64,000 bases of DNA from SIRX01 sp965214475. GTDB lineage: Bacteria; Actinomycetota; Rubrobacteria; Rubrobacterales; Rubrobacteraceae. The stretch is from positions 2,356,001 to 2,420,000 of the forward strand of contig OZ243953.1 in NCBI GenBank assembly GCA_965214475.1. The letters are read 5' to 3'. Of the stretch, positions 8,778-16,684 are shown piece after piece. Made by a program: the position numbers and the translations under genes. The notes under the pieces are model-generated. The model was not told the origin of the DNA. It searched no databases and worked only from the letters and a program-made list of their open reading frames with translations. Positions within the stretch are counted from its first letter, which is position 1. Each line of letters begins with the position of its first letter.

Positions 8778-9683
8778 CTAGACCAGTACGCCACGGACTA
8801 TCATGCGCTCGCTCCAGCCGGGGCCGGTGCAGGTCTGTAGTGAGACTGTGGTCTGACCTGGAATCGAATCCGCGACCCAGACGTCGGTTGGGGCCACGAC
8901 AAGAGTCTCGGTGACCTGGTACGTGTAAGTGGTGCCGTTTGCGTCGGTCAGGAGAATCTCACTCCCGGGGCCCACGTTGGGGAGCCCGGCGAATAGCTGC
9001 CAACTACCGGTTCCTTCGTAACCGTAGACGTGGCCGGCTATATAGGTGTTTGCGCCTGGCTGCCAGGGAAATCCCGTGCCGGGCATCTTGCCGGCGCCCT
9101 GGGCCAGCACACTCTCCGCGACGCTATCTACTACCGGGGCGTTGTAGATCCCCGCACCAGGTACCGTTAGAGAGAGCGCGCCGCTACTGGGGGCTACCGG
9201 CTGCTCTGGGGATGCCTGCTCTGTGCCCACCGACTCCTCCGCAACGGGTTCCTCTCGTTCCGCAGCCGCTTCCCGCCATGATTCTTCAGCGGCATACTGC
9301 TCGGCAGCGGCTGCCTCCTCTGCGGCTGCTTGCTCCGCAGCGGCCTGCTCCGCCGCGTATTGTTCCTGCGCCGCCCGCTCCGCAGTTGTCCGGGCAGCCT
9401 CTTCTTCGGCAGCCTTTTTCACGGCCGCTGCTTTTTCGGCTTCTTTCTTCTCGGCTTTCTCGTTGGCAGTTTCTTCTTCCGGATCTTGTCGCACCGTTGG
9501 TTCCTGTAGGGGCGACGTGCTGCCTGCTTGAGCAGTATATGGAGTAGTGACTGCGGCCGGTTGTTCCGCGGCTCGGGTGAGCAAGGCCCTACCACCCAGG
9601 GTCGCCAGGGTCGCGAATAGGAGGAGTAGGATCCCCACTGCTACAAGTCCTACCGGACGCTGGTTTACGAAAAATCGTCGCAT
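8778..9683 (-). CDS. Sortase (class E/F-like) with long charged linker
   Basis: About 301 residues from the ATG at 9681-9683, preceded by AGAGGAG. A membrane anchor lies at about residues 12-35, then an extended Ala/Glu/Lys-rich linker (about 60-150, probably helical), then the sortase domain. Catalytic features are His in TYIAGHVYG, Cys in SLQTCTGPG and Arg in WSERMIVRG. Sortases join sorted proteins to the cell wall or to each other. I saw no clear sortase substrate motif in the neighbouring genes, so it may act on proteins elsewhere. Confidence 0.9.
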   Translation of the reverse strand: MRRFFVNQRPVGLVAVGILLLLFATLATLGGRALLTRAAEQPAAVTTPYTAQAGSTSPLQEPTVRQDPEEETANEKAEKKEAEKAAAVKKAAEEEAARTTAERAAQEQYAAEQAAAEQAAAEEAAAAEQYAAEESWREAAAEREEPVAEESVGTEQASPEQPVAPSSGALSLTVPGAGIYNAPVVDSVAESVLAQGAGKMPGTGFPWQPGANTYIAGHVYGYEGTGSWQLFAGLPNVGPGSEILLTDANGTTYTYQVTETLVVAPTDVWVADSIPGQTTVSLQTCTGPGWSERMIVRGVLV

Positions 9684-10135
9684 TCTGTACGTACGCTCCT
9701 CTCGGCTCAGGTTCCGGTGGCTCAGGTCCAGGTGGCACAGCTGCTCTCTGCAAGCCCAAGTCACACAACATACGATTGTTGTTCTGTGGCAACTTTACTA
9801 CGTTGGCCGTTAAGCGTGGGTTACGGGAAAGTCAAATGTTTGTTGCACAAGCCGCGGAATTAATCCAGCCGATCACCGGGACGCTAAACCCTCGCGTTCG
9901 TTAGTTTGGGGGAGAGGCGAAGGAGCTACACGGGGCGGTAACGCAAGATCCAAGATCTGTAGAGTTCGGTAGTCCGCCGCCGGCGAACATTTGGGCAACA
10001 TGAACCGCAGCGTACCTCAGTTACCTGAGCCGCTCGCCAGACAGTGAACCGGTAACAAAGATTTAGCAATGGTTTTACAGCCTTGTTACAAAACCTGTGA
10101 GGTTTGCTGCTATACCTCCATATTAGGAGGTGTGA
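9684..10135 (+). other. Divergent promoter region between sortase and phytase-like gene
   Basis: About 450 bp without a gene. It must hold promoters for both flanking genes. Upstream of the rightward gene I see TTGTTA, a spacer of about 20 bp and TGCTATAC, then the ribosome site TAGGAGGTG. The stretch GTGAACCGGTAAC near 10046 loosely resembles a phosphate box, but not enough to call it. Confidence 0.45.
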
Positions 10136-11290
10136 ATGAAAGCGAACTCGCACACAAAAACCAGATCCGCGCGGAACGCGATGTTAGTTTTCGCACTGGC
10201 CACTCTGGCCGCGACCCTCACCATAATGGCTGCCGTCACGACACCCGCGAGCGCCAAACCGCCTGGTGCCGAAGCTCCGGACTGTGCCACCGGCGTAGAC
10301 TTTCTCGGCTTCTCCGACGCCCTAGACAAACAGAGCTTCGAGGGTACGGAGGTCGGCGGCCTCTCAGCCTTGGCTTACGATATGCGCCGAAACGTATACT
10401 ACAGTCTCGTGGATAACGGGCCGGAAGATGAATCTCCGGCGCGGTTCTATACACTCAAAGCGCCGGTAGATGGGACCGGCTTCGGTGAGCCTGAGATCCT
10501 CGACGTTACTTCTCTTCGCGACGCTTCCGGCGAGTCGTTTACGGCAGAAAATTTCGACGGCGAGGGTATAACGCTGACCCGCAAGGGCGAACTGCTTGTT
10601 TCCTCCGAGACGGAGCCCTCTATCTACCGCTTCTCCCTCGACGGGCAGCTTCTCGGGGAACTGCCGGTACCGGACAAGTTTCCAGTCGCCCCGGAAGGTG
10701 AGGCGCAGTCAGATCGGACTTTCGAGAGCCTGGACCTCAGCCCGAACGCTCGTAGCCTGTTTACCGCGGTGGAAGGACCGCTGGCCTCCGATGGACAAAC
10801 CGAGGACGGGCGCAACCGAATCCGCATCCTGCGCTACGAAGACCGGGGGCCAGGCGGCTTCGAGCCGGCGGAAGAGTTCTTCTACCTGACCGAGCCGGGG
10901 CAAAGTGTGGTCGAGATTGCCGCCATCTCTGAAACTGAGCTGCTGGTACTCGAACGCGGCTTCGTGTTTGGGGAAGGAAATACCATCCGGATTTACCGGG
11001 TATCACTAAAGGGGGCCGAGGATGTCTCTGACGAGCCGACACTGGCGGACCCGGCGTTGCAATCCTTGGAGAAAGAGCTCCTTGTAGATCTCGCGGACTG
11101 CCCTTCGGCCGGGGCCACGACTCCCGGCACTCAGGACAATCCGCTGCTCGACAACTACGAGAGTCTCGAATTCGGTCCACGACTGCCGGGTGGACGACGG
11201 ACGCTCCTGCTACAGAGCGACGACAACTTCAACGACGTGCAGGTTACGCGGTTGATCGCGCTCGGTGTCCGGTTGCAACCAAATCAGTAG
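10136..11290 (+). CDS. Secreted phytase-like (esterase-like activity) domain protein
   Basis: A 384-residue protein with a Sec signal peptide (charged start, hydrophobic MLVFALATLAATLTIMAAV, Ala-rich cleavage near PASA). The mature part matches the 'esterase-like activity of phytase' beta-propeller family: GLSALAYDMRRNVYYSLVDN, then NFDGEGITLTRKGELLVSSE, SLDLSPNARSLFTAVEG and the C-terminal NYESLEFGPRLPGGRRTLLL. The acidic loops are typical calcium-site positions. The predicted role is extracellular, perhaps releasing phosphate from organic esters; the substrate is unproven for most of this family. Confidence 0.85.
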   Translation: MKANSHTKTRSARNAMLVFALATLAATLTIMAAVTTPASAKPPGAEAPDCATGVDFLGFSDALDKQSFEGTEVGGLSALAYDMRRNVYYSLVDNGPEDESPARFYTLKAPVDGTGFGEPEILDVTSLRDASGESFTAENFDGEGITLTRKGELLVSSETEPSIYRFSLDGQLLGELPVPDKFPVAPEGEAQSDRTFESLDLSPNARSLFTAVEGPLASDGQTEDGRNRIRILRYEDRGPGGFEPAEEFFYLTEPGQSVVEIAAISETELLVLERGFVFGEGNTIRIYRVSLKGAEDVSDEPTLADPALQSLEKELLVDLADCPSAGATTPGTQDNPLLDNYESLEFGPRLPGGRRTLLLQSDDNFNDVQVTRLIALGVRLQPNQ

Positions 11291-11458
11291 AGGTGCGCGT
11301 ACTGCGCATTGGAGGAGGCAGTTGATGAGTAGTCAGCCGGCCACCCGTTCGCAGGGAGTGGGCTGCTCGTAGGCATGGGCGCTGCGTTCTTCAAACCTCG
11401 GGGGAGGCAGCCGCAGCCGGCGACCGTTGACTCCGAATTGCATTCGGGACGCGGCTCT

Positions 11459-11796
11459 TTACTTGCGTGAGTAGCGCATCGCTTTAGTTTGATTCACTGT
11501 GGCATCTCTAGCCAGATGCCTGTATGCGTTCGACTCAACGGGATAGATGGCTATCTTGCCATCGTCGTTGCTGTGTACTCCCCAGCCATATCGCTTCGTC
11601 AGTGGTGAGGATCGGAAGCAAGGCTGGCCCTTGGAGAAATGGTCATCTCGGGCAAGTCCTCGCCTATCTCCATTAGCGACGAAGAGGACCTCGTCCGAGT
11701 CGTATTTGTAGGGGCTTTCAATGAGCCTTTCGTACGTGATCTGTGCTGCAGAACTAGGTTCTCTACGCCAATCGCCGTGGGCAAGATTGCCTTGAC
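11459..11796 (-). pseudogene. DUF6157 protein, 5'-truncated
   Basis: The minus strand encodes about 110 residues with YERLIESPYKYDSDEVLF, FSKGQPCFRSSPLTKRYGWG and the C-terminal KAMRYSRK, the core of DUF6157 proteins. The family normally begins with a short TFIEV-type N-terminal segment. Here that segment is absent: an in-frame TAA lies just upstream and no start codon follows it. The gene is therefore a fragment. The family has no established function. Confidence 0.7.
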
Positions 11797-12123
11797 CACT
11801 GAGCCTGGATGGTTCCGTTTACGACCCTATTTTCTTAGGCGAGGCGCGTGCTCTTCTATCAGGCGTTACACTTGCGATGATGGCCCACGGGGCAAACTAT
11901 GGCCCAAGTTGAGACTAGCTATGAGACATTTTCCTGTTATCGGAAGCCGGTTTCGACGGTTAACCTCGCCAGCTCTGCACATTATCGGAAGCGCGGAGGA
12001 GATCTACGGGACATAGCGACCATTATAAGAAGCAATGCTGATGCTCAGACGGATCCCTGGGGCAAATCGCCTTGCTAGTTTGCATCCTGGGACAACTTCG
12101 TAAGCACCACGCCCTATACGTTG

Positions 12124-12143
12124 CAAGGTTGGGCTCTGTCGCG
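12124..12143 (-). repeat. Partial, inverted copy of the GACAGAGCCCAA repeat
   Basis: On the minus strand it reads CGCGACAGAGCCCAACCTTG, preceded by TTTCACCA, the same order as in the copy at 40151-40191. It faces the copy at 12287-12320, so the two could be the ends of a small decayed element of about 200 bp. Confidence 0.5.
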
Positions 12144-12286
12144 TTCGTGGTGAAAGCGGTCCGAAATTGCCCGGGAGGCCTGGATGAGAGGCCGATTGCA
12201 GCACGGTAGCAACAAATTGCCACCGCTTGACGTCCCTCTGAACGCGCTCAAGAGGCTGATTCGGGGGCCGATTTTCGCCGATCACC

Positions 12287-12320
12287 AAAAGTACGACAGA
12301 GCCCAAGGTTGTTGGCGAGG
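12287..12320 (+). repeat. Dispersed 34-bp repeat, copy A
   Basis: A sequence containing GTACGACAGAGCCCAAGG followed by TTGTTGGCGAGG. It recurs with one or two changes at 16605-16638 (minus strand) and 40160-40191. The shared end at GGCGAGG suggests the terminus of a mobile element. Confidence 0.65.
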
Positions 12321-12441
12321 TCTCGAGCCCAGGGTTTATGTCCTAGTTTGCGCGACAAGTCTTGGATTCGGCTAGTGTTCGAGAATTATGATCTCTGATA
12401 TATACCTACGCTGTTTCCGGAAGCTGGCTCGGGATGTCTAC

Positions 12442-13935
12442 TTACAGTATGCTGGCCGCCTTACCGTGGTCCTTGCCGAGTTCCCACTCCGCAACTCCGA
12501 GCTGGCTCTGAAGGCTCCACCCAGTGGAGATAGTAGCACCTAGTTCACGAGCCGCTTGTCTGGCGGCAAGTCCTACTATGGCGGTAAAGGTCGGATAGGC
12601 TAGCTCTATGTCCGCGAGTTCTTCCACCGGCATTTTGGCGCGCATAGCGGTCGCCACGAGTTGGACGACCTCTACCGCCTGTTCTCCGACTATGTGGGCA
12701 CCAAGTGGGTGTCGCGAGGAGCGGTCAACCACGAGCTTGCAGAAGCCTTCCTGGTGGCCGTCGATCGCACCGCGATCGAGGTCGGTGTAGGGGACAGATG
12801 ACACCACGCAATCATATCTCGCGCGCGCCTGCTCTTCCGTGAGGCCGACGCCGGCATACTCCGGGTCGGTAAAGCCACCGTGGGGAACGATCTCGTGGCT
12901 CTGTGAGCCTTCAGCACCGAGTACCGCCTGTTCGGCGGCAAGACTTCCCTCATAGGTTGCGCCCTGGACCAGCATGACCTTACCGTTTATGTCGCCGGCG
13001 GCGAAGATGTGGGGTGCGCTGGTCTGTAGCGTATCGTCGACGACTACGTGCCCCTTCTCTGTTGCCACACCCGCGGCCTCCAACCCGAGCGCCTCCACGT
13101 TGCCCGGCCAGCCCACGGAGAGCATTACGGCGTCCACTCTAGCCTCCCGCTCGCCGCCAGATGTATCGTAGCTTAGGAGCAGCCCATCCAGACCTTCAGA
13201 GATTCTCTCTATGCCGGTTACTCTACCGATGCCGGTCTCTACCTCTATGTCTCGCCGTGCGAAGCACTCGCCGACGATCTCGGAGACACTCTCGTCCTCT
13301 CCCGGGAGTATTCTCGGGGCGAGATCCAGCAACTGTACCCTGGAGCCGAAGGCCGCAAAGATAGAGGCTAGCTGGCAGCCTGTGGCCGCGGCCCCGATGA
13401 TCGCCACCGACCCCGGCAGCGACTCCATTTCCCACACGTCGCTGTGGGTGAGGGCGTGCTCGGAGCCCGGAAACTCGAGCCTCCGGGCGTGTCCCCCAGC
13501 GCAGATGACGAAACGCTCACCCCGAACTTCGCAGGCCGCTCCTCCAGGGCCACCGTTTTCGAGCAGCAGGGTGTGAGGGTTCACGAAACGAACGTCGCCT
13601 ACATCATCGAGAACCTCGACCCCGGCCTCCTCTAGCCGGTCCCGGAGGCGCTTCTTGTCGTGTACCTCATCCACTACCCGCCCGGCTGAGGCGAGCACCG
13701 CGGGAAAGTCCACCTCTGGCGTCGTACCCTGGAGGCCGTAGTCGGCGAACTGCTCCGCGTCCCGCACGAGTCTTGCAGTCTTGGCAAGCGCCCGGGTCGG
13801 GACGCAGCCGTCGTTGGTGCAGGTACCACCCAGCTTGTTACACTCTACCAGGGTGACACCGGCCCCTAGCTCCCGCGCTCTCAGAGCCGCGGTTACCCCT
13901 GCCGGTCCTCCGCCTATTATCACTATCTTGCTCAT
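12442..13935 (-). CDS. FAD-dependent pyridine nucleotide-disulfide oxidoreductase (Lpd/MerA-like)
   Basis: A 497-residue flavoprotein. The FAD-binding GGGPAGVTAALRA lies at residues 8-20, the redox-active disulfide in GGTCTNDGCVPT near 36-47, a second Rossmann motif (IIGAAATGCQLASIF) for NAD(P)H, the GDING flavin motif, and a C-terminal dimerisation domain. True lipoamide dehydrogenases carry a His-Pro-Thr-x-x-Glu catalytic motif in that last domain; here the matching place reads AYPTFTAIVG, without the His and Glu. The substrate is therefore unlikely to be lipoamide and could be another disulfide, quinone or metal ion. It lies just downstream of an SdhA-like fragment on the same strand. Confidence 0.88.
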   Translation of the reverse strand: MSKIVIIGGGPAGVTAALRARELGAGVTLVECNKLGGTCTNDGCVPTRALAKTARLVRDAEQFADYGLQGTTPEVDFPAVLASAGRVVDEVHDKKRLRDRLEEAGVEVLDDVGDVRFVNPHTLLLENGGPGGAACEVRGERFVICAGGHARRLEFPGSEHALTHSDVWEMESLPGSVAIIGAAATGCQLASIFAAFGSRVQLLDLAPRILPGEDESVSEIVGECFARRDIEVETGIGRVTGIERISEGLDGLLLSYDTSGGEREARVDAVMLSVGWPGNVEALGLEAAGVATEKGHVVVDDTLQTSAPHIFAAGDINGKVMLVQGATYEGSLAAEQAVLGAEGSQSHEIVPHGGFTDPEYAGVGLTEEQARARYDCVVSSVPYTDLDRGAIDGHQEGFCKLVVDRSSRHPLGAHIVGEQAVEVVQLVATAMRAKMPVEELADIELAYPTFTAIVGLAARQAARELGATISTGWSLQSQLGVAEWELGKDHGKAASIL

Positions 13936-13983
13936 ACGGTCTCCCTTATATCTACGTAACGTACTCCGTGTTTTCCGTGGGCT

Positions 13984-14403
13984 CTACTCCAGGTGGTAGT
14001 CGAGGCTGTACTCCTTATCTAGCGCCTGCTGTATCTCGTGCAGGATCTCGCCTATGGGCTCGCTCCAGAGCTCCATACCCGCCACGCCCTTCGCGTAGAG
14101 GATGGTCCTCTGCCAAGCGGGACTCTCGTGCTCGAAGTCCTGGCAGTAGTGGGCACCTCTTGCCTCTGATCGCAGATGAGCGCCCCAGAATACAGCCTCC
14201 GCCGACGTGGGCACGAAGTGCAGGTTCATAGCCTGCTCCAAGCCACGAGCCGCAGACGGCCTTTTACGAGCGAGCGCGCCGTTTACAACGTTAGTGACTC
14301 TGAAGGTCAACTTGTAGCCTTTTGATAGTGTTTTGCCCTGCATAAGTATCGTCATCTTGGGCAAACGGCTCGACTCGTCCCGCATTTCCGCTACTGAGGT
14401 CAT
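13984..14403 (-). pseudogene. C-terminal fragment of a succinate dehydrogenase/fumarate reductase-type flavoprotein
   Basis: About 139 codons. The stretch LRSEARGAHYCQDFEHESPAW corresponds to the C-terminal helical domain of SdhA/FrdA/NadB-type flavoproteins, where the Arg of the RGAH motif contacts the substrate. The FAD-binding and capping domains (over 400 residues) are missing. No intact upstream part exists nearby. It may still be translated, but a working enzyme is impossible. Confidence 0.65.
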
Positions 14404-14553
14404 TCCGGCGGCACAAAAGCTAGATTATCTTGGACAAACGCCCCATCTCTGCCTTAGCGTTGTAAATCGCATTGTCACTCGCGATAGGCCCCTCCGTAGT
14501 GTTCTGGCTTTCTTTTCGATTCATTTTGCGCGAGTACTCTCCCAACTTTCCGG

Positions 14554-15501
14554 TCACGGGATCGTTGGCGGTTTCGCCCTCCGGTTTTCTCCGAGCCTAG
14601 GTATGTGAATCAGCTTGTCGGGATTGACGATGATGCGTACTGCCCGGATCAGGCCGCCAGAGACCTCCAAAGTCAGAACCCCCACGGGTTGTCCACCGGA
14701 ATAGCCGATGAGGCCCGGTAGCCCATTGACCTCGGCCCGGCGCATGCTCAGGGGCGCAACCTCCTCGGCTCGCTCTCGGCGGCGTGCCTTCCTTACGATT
14801 CCCAGAACGAAGCGGGCGACCCGCTCACTTCCTGCCACCGGGTTTCTCGCGGCGGGAACCTGTCCACCACCGTCGGAGTAGAGGCGTACGTCTTCGGCCA
14901 GAAGCGAGAGAAGCTCTCCCATCTCGCCCTCCGATGCGGCCTCGACGAAGCTCTGGACAAGGCGCTTCTGCTCCTGTACGGAAGGCTCGAAACGGGGACG
15001 GCGGGCAGCGACGGCCGCCTTCGCCCTGCGGGCTATCTGCCTACAGTTGGCCTCTTCCTTGCCTACCACGGGTGCGATCTCGTCGTAGCCGTAGCCGAAG
15101 ACCTCGCGCAACAAGAACACGGTCCTCTCCACCGGGGTGAGGCTCTCCAGCATCACCGACACAGCTGCATTCAAAGACTCTTCGGCGGCTACTGCCTCGG
15201 CCCCCTCCGGAGCGGGTTCCGTGAGAAGCGGCTCCGGCAGCCAGGGACCGACGTACTCCTCCCGTCTTCTCTGCGCCGAGCGCAGCCGGTCTATCGACAG
15301 GCGCACAATCACCGTCGAGAGGTAGTCCTCCGGCGAGCGGACCTCCACAAGTTGTTCTTCGGTAAGAGCCTGCCAGCGCAGGAACGCCTCCTGGAGAGCG
15401 TCCTCCGCGCTAGCCACCTCCCCGAGCATCCCGTAGGCTATGGAGAACAGGTGCCCCCGGTGGCGCTCGAAGATCTCGAGGCGAGGCTCTTCGCCGTCCA
15501 T
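14554..15501 (-). CDS. ECF41-type (SigJ-like) RNA polymerase sigma factor
   Basis: About 315 residues from the ATG at 15499-15501, which overlaps the upstream stop (TAATG). Sigma region 2 is seen in FERHRGHLFSIAYGMLG and AEDALQEAFLRW, and region 4 in LTPVERTVFLLREVFGYGYD and ANCRQIARRAKAA. A SnoaL-like C-terminal domain (about 190-300) with GGGQVPAARNPVAG and VNGLPGLIGY is the ECF41 hallmark; in that group it controls activity in place of an anti-sigma factor. ECF41 genes usually neighbour an oxidoreductase or carboxymuconolactone decarboxylase gene. Here the partner is a small membrane protein instead. Confidence 0.92.
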   Translation of the reverse strand: MDGEEPRLEIFERHRGHLFSIAYGMLGEVASAEDALQEAFLRWQALTEEQLVEVRSPEDYLSTVIVRLSIDRLRSAQRRREEYVGPWLPEPLLTEPAPEGAEAVAAEESLNAAVSVMLESLTPVERTVFLLREVFGYGYDEIAPVVGKEEANCRQIARRAKAAVAARRPRFEPSVQEQKRLVQSFVEAASEGEMGELLSLLAEDVRLYSDGGGQVPAARNPVAGSERVARFVLGIVRKARRRERAEEVAPLSMRRAEVNGLPGLIGYSGGQPVGVLTLEVSGGLIRAVRIIVNPDKLIHIPRLGENRRAKPPTIP

Positions 15502-15932
15502 TAGCTCACCCTTGGACTGTGATCCGGGGCGCGGCGCACCTCTTTGCTTACCGCCCACGCTCCGACCGCTACGCCCACCGCCTCCGAAAGCGAAACCAGG
15601 ACGGCGGTCACCACAAAGGGCACCCGCCAGGCACCGGGTTGGAGGGTAAAGGCGTTGTCCGGACTGGAGGCGAGGTAGTGAAAGAGAACTCCGAAGGCGA
15701 GCGAGCCCGCCATCGAAGCCATGAGCAACCAGGCTCCCGCCCTTGCGAACCTCCCCCACAACAGCACCGCCGCCACCACCGGAGCGACGAAGATGATGAG
15801 GGTCGTGTACACCCACTGCCAAGAGGCCAACGGCACTCCATGTGCGAGATGGGAGATGCCGTGGGCGAGGTGGATCAGCGTTACTACAGCGGCCGTCAGT
15901 GTCCCGTAGAAGGCTACCTTGTTGCGTCGCAT
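15501..15932 (-). CDS. Four-helix membrane protein cotranscribed with ECF41 sigma
   Basis: About 143 residues from the ATG at 15930-15932, chosen for its AAGGAG site; longer readings lack one. Four hydrophobic segments are visible: YGTLTAAVVTLIHLAHGISH, VYTTLIIFVAPVVAAVLLW, AGAWLLMASMAGSLAFGVLF and VPFVVTAVLVSLSEAVGVAV. No family is recognised with confidence. The one-base overlap with the sigma gene implies coupled translation, so it may be a target or a sensor of that sigma factor. Confidence 0.8.
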   Translation of the reverse strand: MRRNKVAFYGTLTAAVVTLIHLAHGISHLAHGVPLASWQWVYTTLIIFVAPVVAAVLLWGRFARAGAWLLMASMAGSLAFGVLFHYLASSPDNAFTLQPGAWRVPFVVTAVLVSLSEAVGVAVGAWAVSKEVRRAPDHSPRVS

Positions 15933-16053
15933 CTGCTCTGCTCCTTGCTTGACGTCACTCTCATATATTAAGACGAAACGAAAAGTAGCTGTGTGACACG
16001 CTCGCGGGTCGAGAGGGTTTTGGAGAAGCTGGAGTTTCTGGACCACCTTCTAG

Positions 16054-16224
16054 CTACCAGCAGAGCGAGCCGCTATCCTTACATGAATAATTCGGGTTAG
16101 CCGTCCAGCCCAGGACCTTCCCTACCCAGTTCGCGCCCGCGTTCCTGCCATTGTAGCCAGCGTCCCGCCATAGGTGAGAAAGACGCGGAAACAACTCTTT
16201 GGCCTCCTCTACTAGAGCAAAATC
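16054..16224 (-). pseudogene. IS5-family transposase remnant
   Basis: The minus strand, bounded by stops, encodes about 56 residues reading VEEAKELFPRLSHLWRDAGY, then NGRNAGANWVGKVLGWT. This is the segment around the second catalytic Asp of IS5-type DDE transposases (usual form: WADGGYRG...W...LGWT). No other part of the element remains nearby. Confidence 0.55.
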
Positions 16225-16352
16225 CTATATAAGCCGTTCTTCGCTTATCATGTGTACCAGATACTGTAGATTATCGTGCGCCAACATGAGTGGAACTGTA
16301 ATGCGGGAACCATCGCTCTAAAAGCCCCCGACAAAGATTCCTAATTTAGAAG

Positions 16353-16604
16353 CTAGCCGGAGATCAGCGTAGTCTTACTCTCTGTATAGAAATTTCGAGC
16401 AGCCATGCCTTGTTCCTTCTCTCCTATACCCGAAGCCTTTATTCCACCGAATGAAGCGTGAAAGTCCACGCCAACTGTTGACACATTTACCTTTATTAAG
16501 CCCGCTTTCAAACTATCCGTCATACGCTTCGCCTCTTCCAGACGACTCGTGAATACAGCGGCGGCGAGACCATGTGTCACGGAATTTGCTATTCGGAGGG
16601 GAAA
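16353..16604 (-). pseudogene. Aldehyde dehydrogenase C-terminal fragment
   Basis: About 84 residues: FPLRIANSVTHGLAAAVFTS, then LKAGLIKVNVSTVGVDFHAS, FGGIKASGIGEKEQG and NFYTESKTTL. This is the end of an NAD(P)-dependent aldehyde dehydrogenase, including the oligomerisation region; the catalytic Cys and NAD domain (about 400 residues) are lost. The homology stops exactly where repeat copy C (16605-16638) begins, so the repeat probably marks the end of the element that cut it. Confidence 0.8.
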
Positions 16605-16638
16605 CCTCGCCAACAACCCTGGGCTCTGTCGTACTTTT
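16605..16638 (-). repeat. Dispersed 34-bp repeat, copy C
   Basis: On the minus strand it reads as copy A (GTACGACAGAGCCC, then GGGTTGTTGGCGAGG), with one base changed. It adjoins the aldehyde dehydrogenase fragment directly. An extra CGCCAACA lies just beyond its other side and forms an inverted pair with TGTTGGCG inside it. Confidence 0.65.
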
Positions 16639-16684
16639 GATACTGTTGGCGAATTTGTCGAGGACGGTCGAAGGAGGACAAACC

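Larger units (their letters stand above)
11797..12441 (+). other. Non-coding stretch with dispersed repeat copies
   Basis: About 640 bp without a credible gene. It contains one copy of a 34-bp dispersed repeat (12287-12320) and an inverted partial copy (12124-12143). A short rightward frame near 11805-11908 reads like a protein remnant, but I could not identify it. Confidence 0.5.

Noticed and set aside
9223..9531. Ala/Ser-rich rightward ORF
   Set aside because: Antisense of the sortase linker (Glu/Ala/Lys repeats).
10046..10058. Possible phosphate-response box before the phytase-like gene
   Set aside because: Only one GGTTCAC-like unit is seen; a tandem repeat would be needed.
11639..12016. 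Rightward ORF of 125 codons
   Set aside because: It overlaps the DUF6157 fragment on the other strand and has no start signal or family features.
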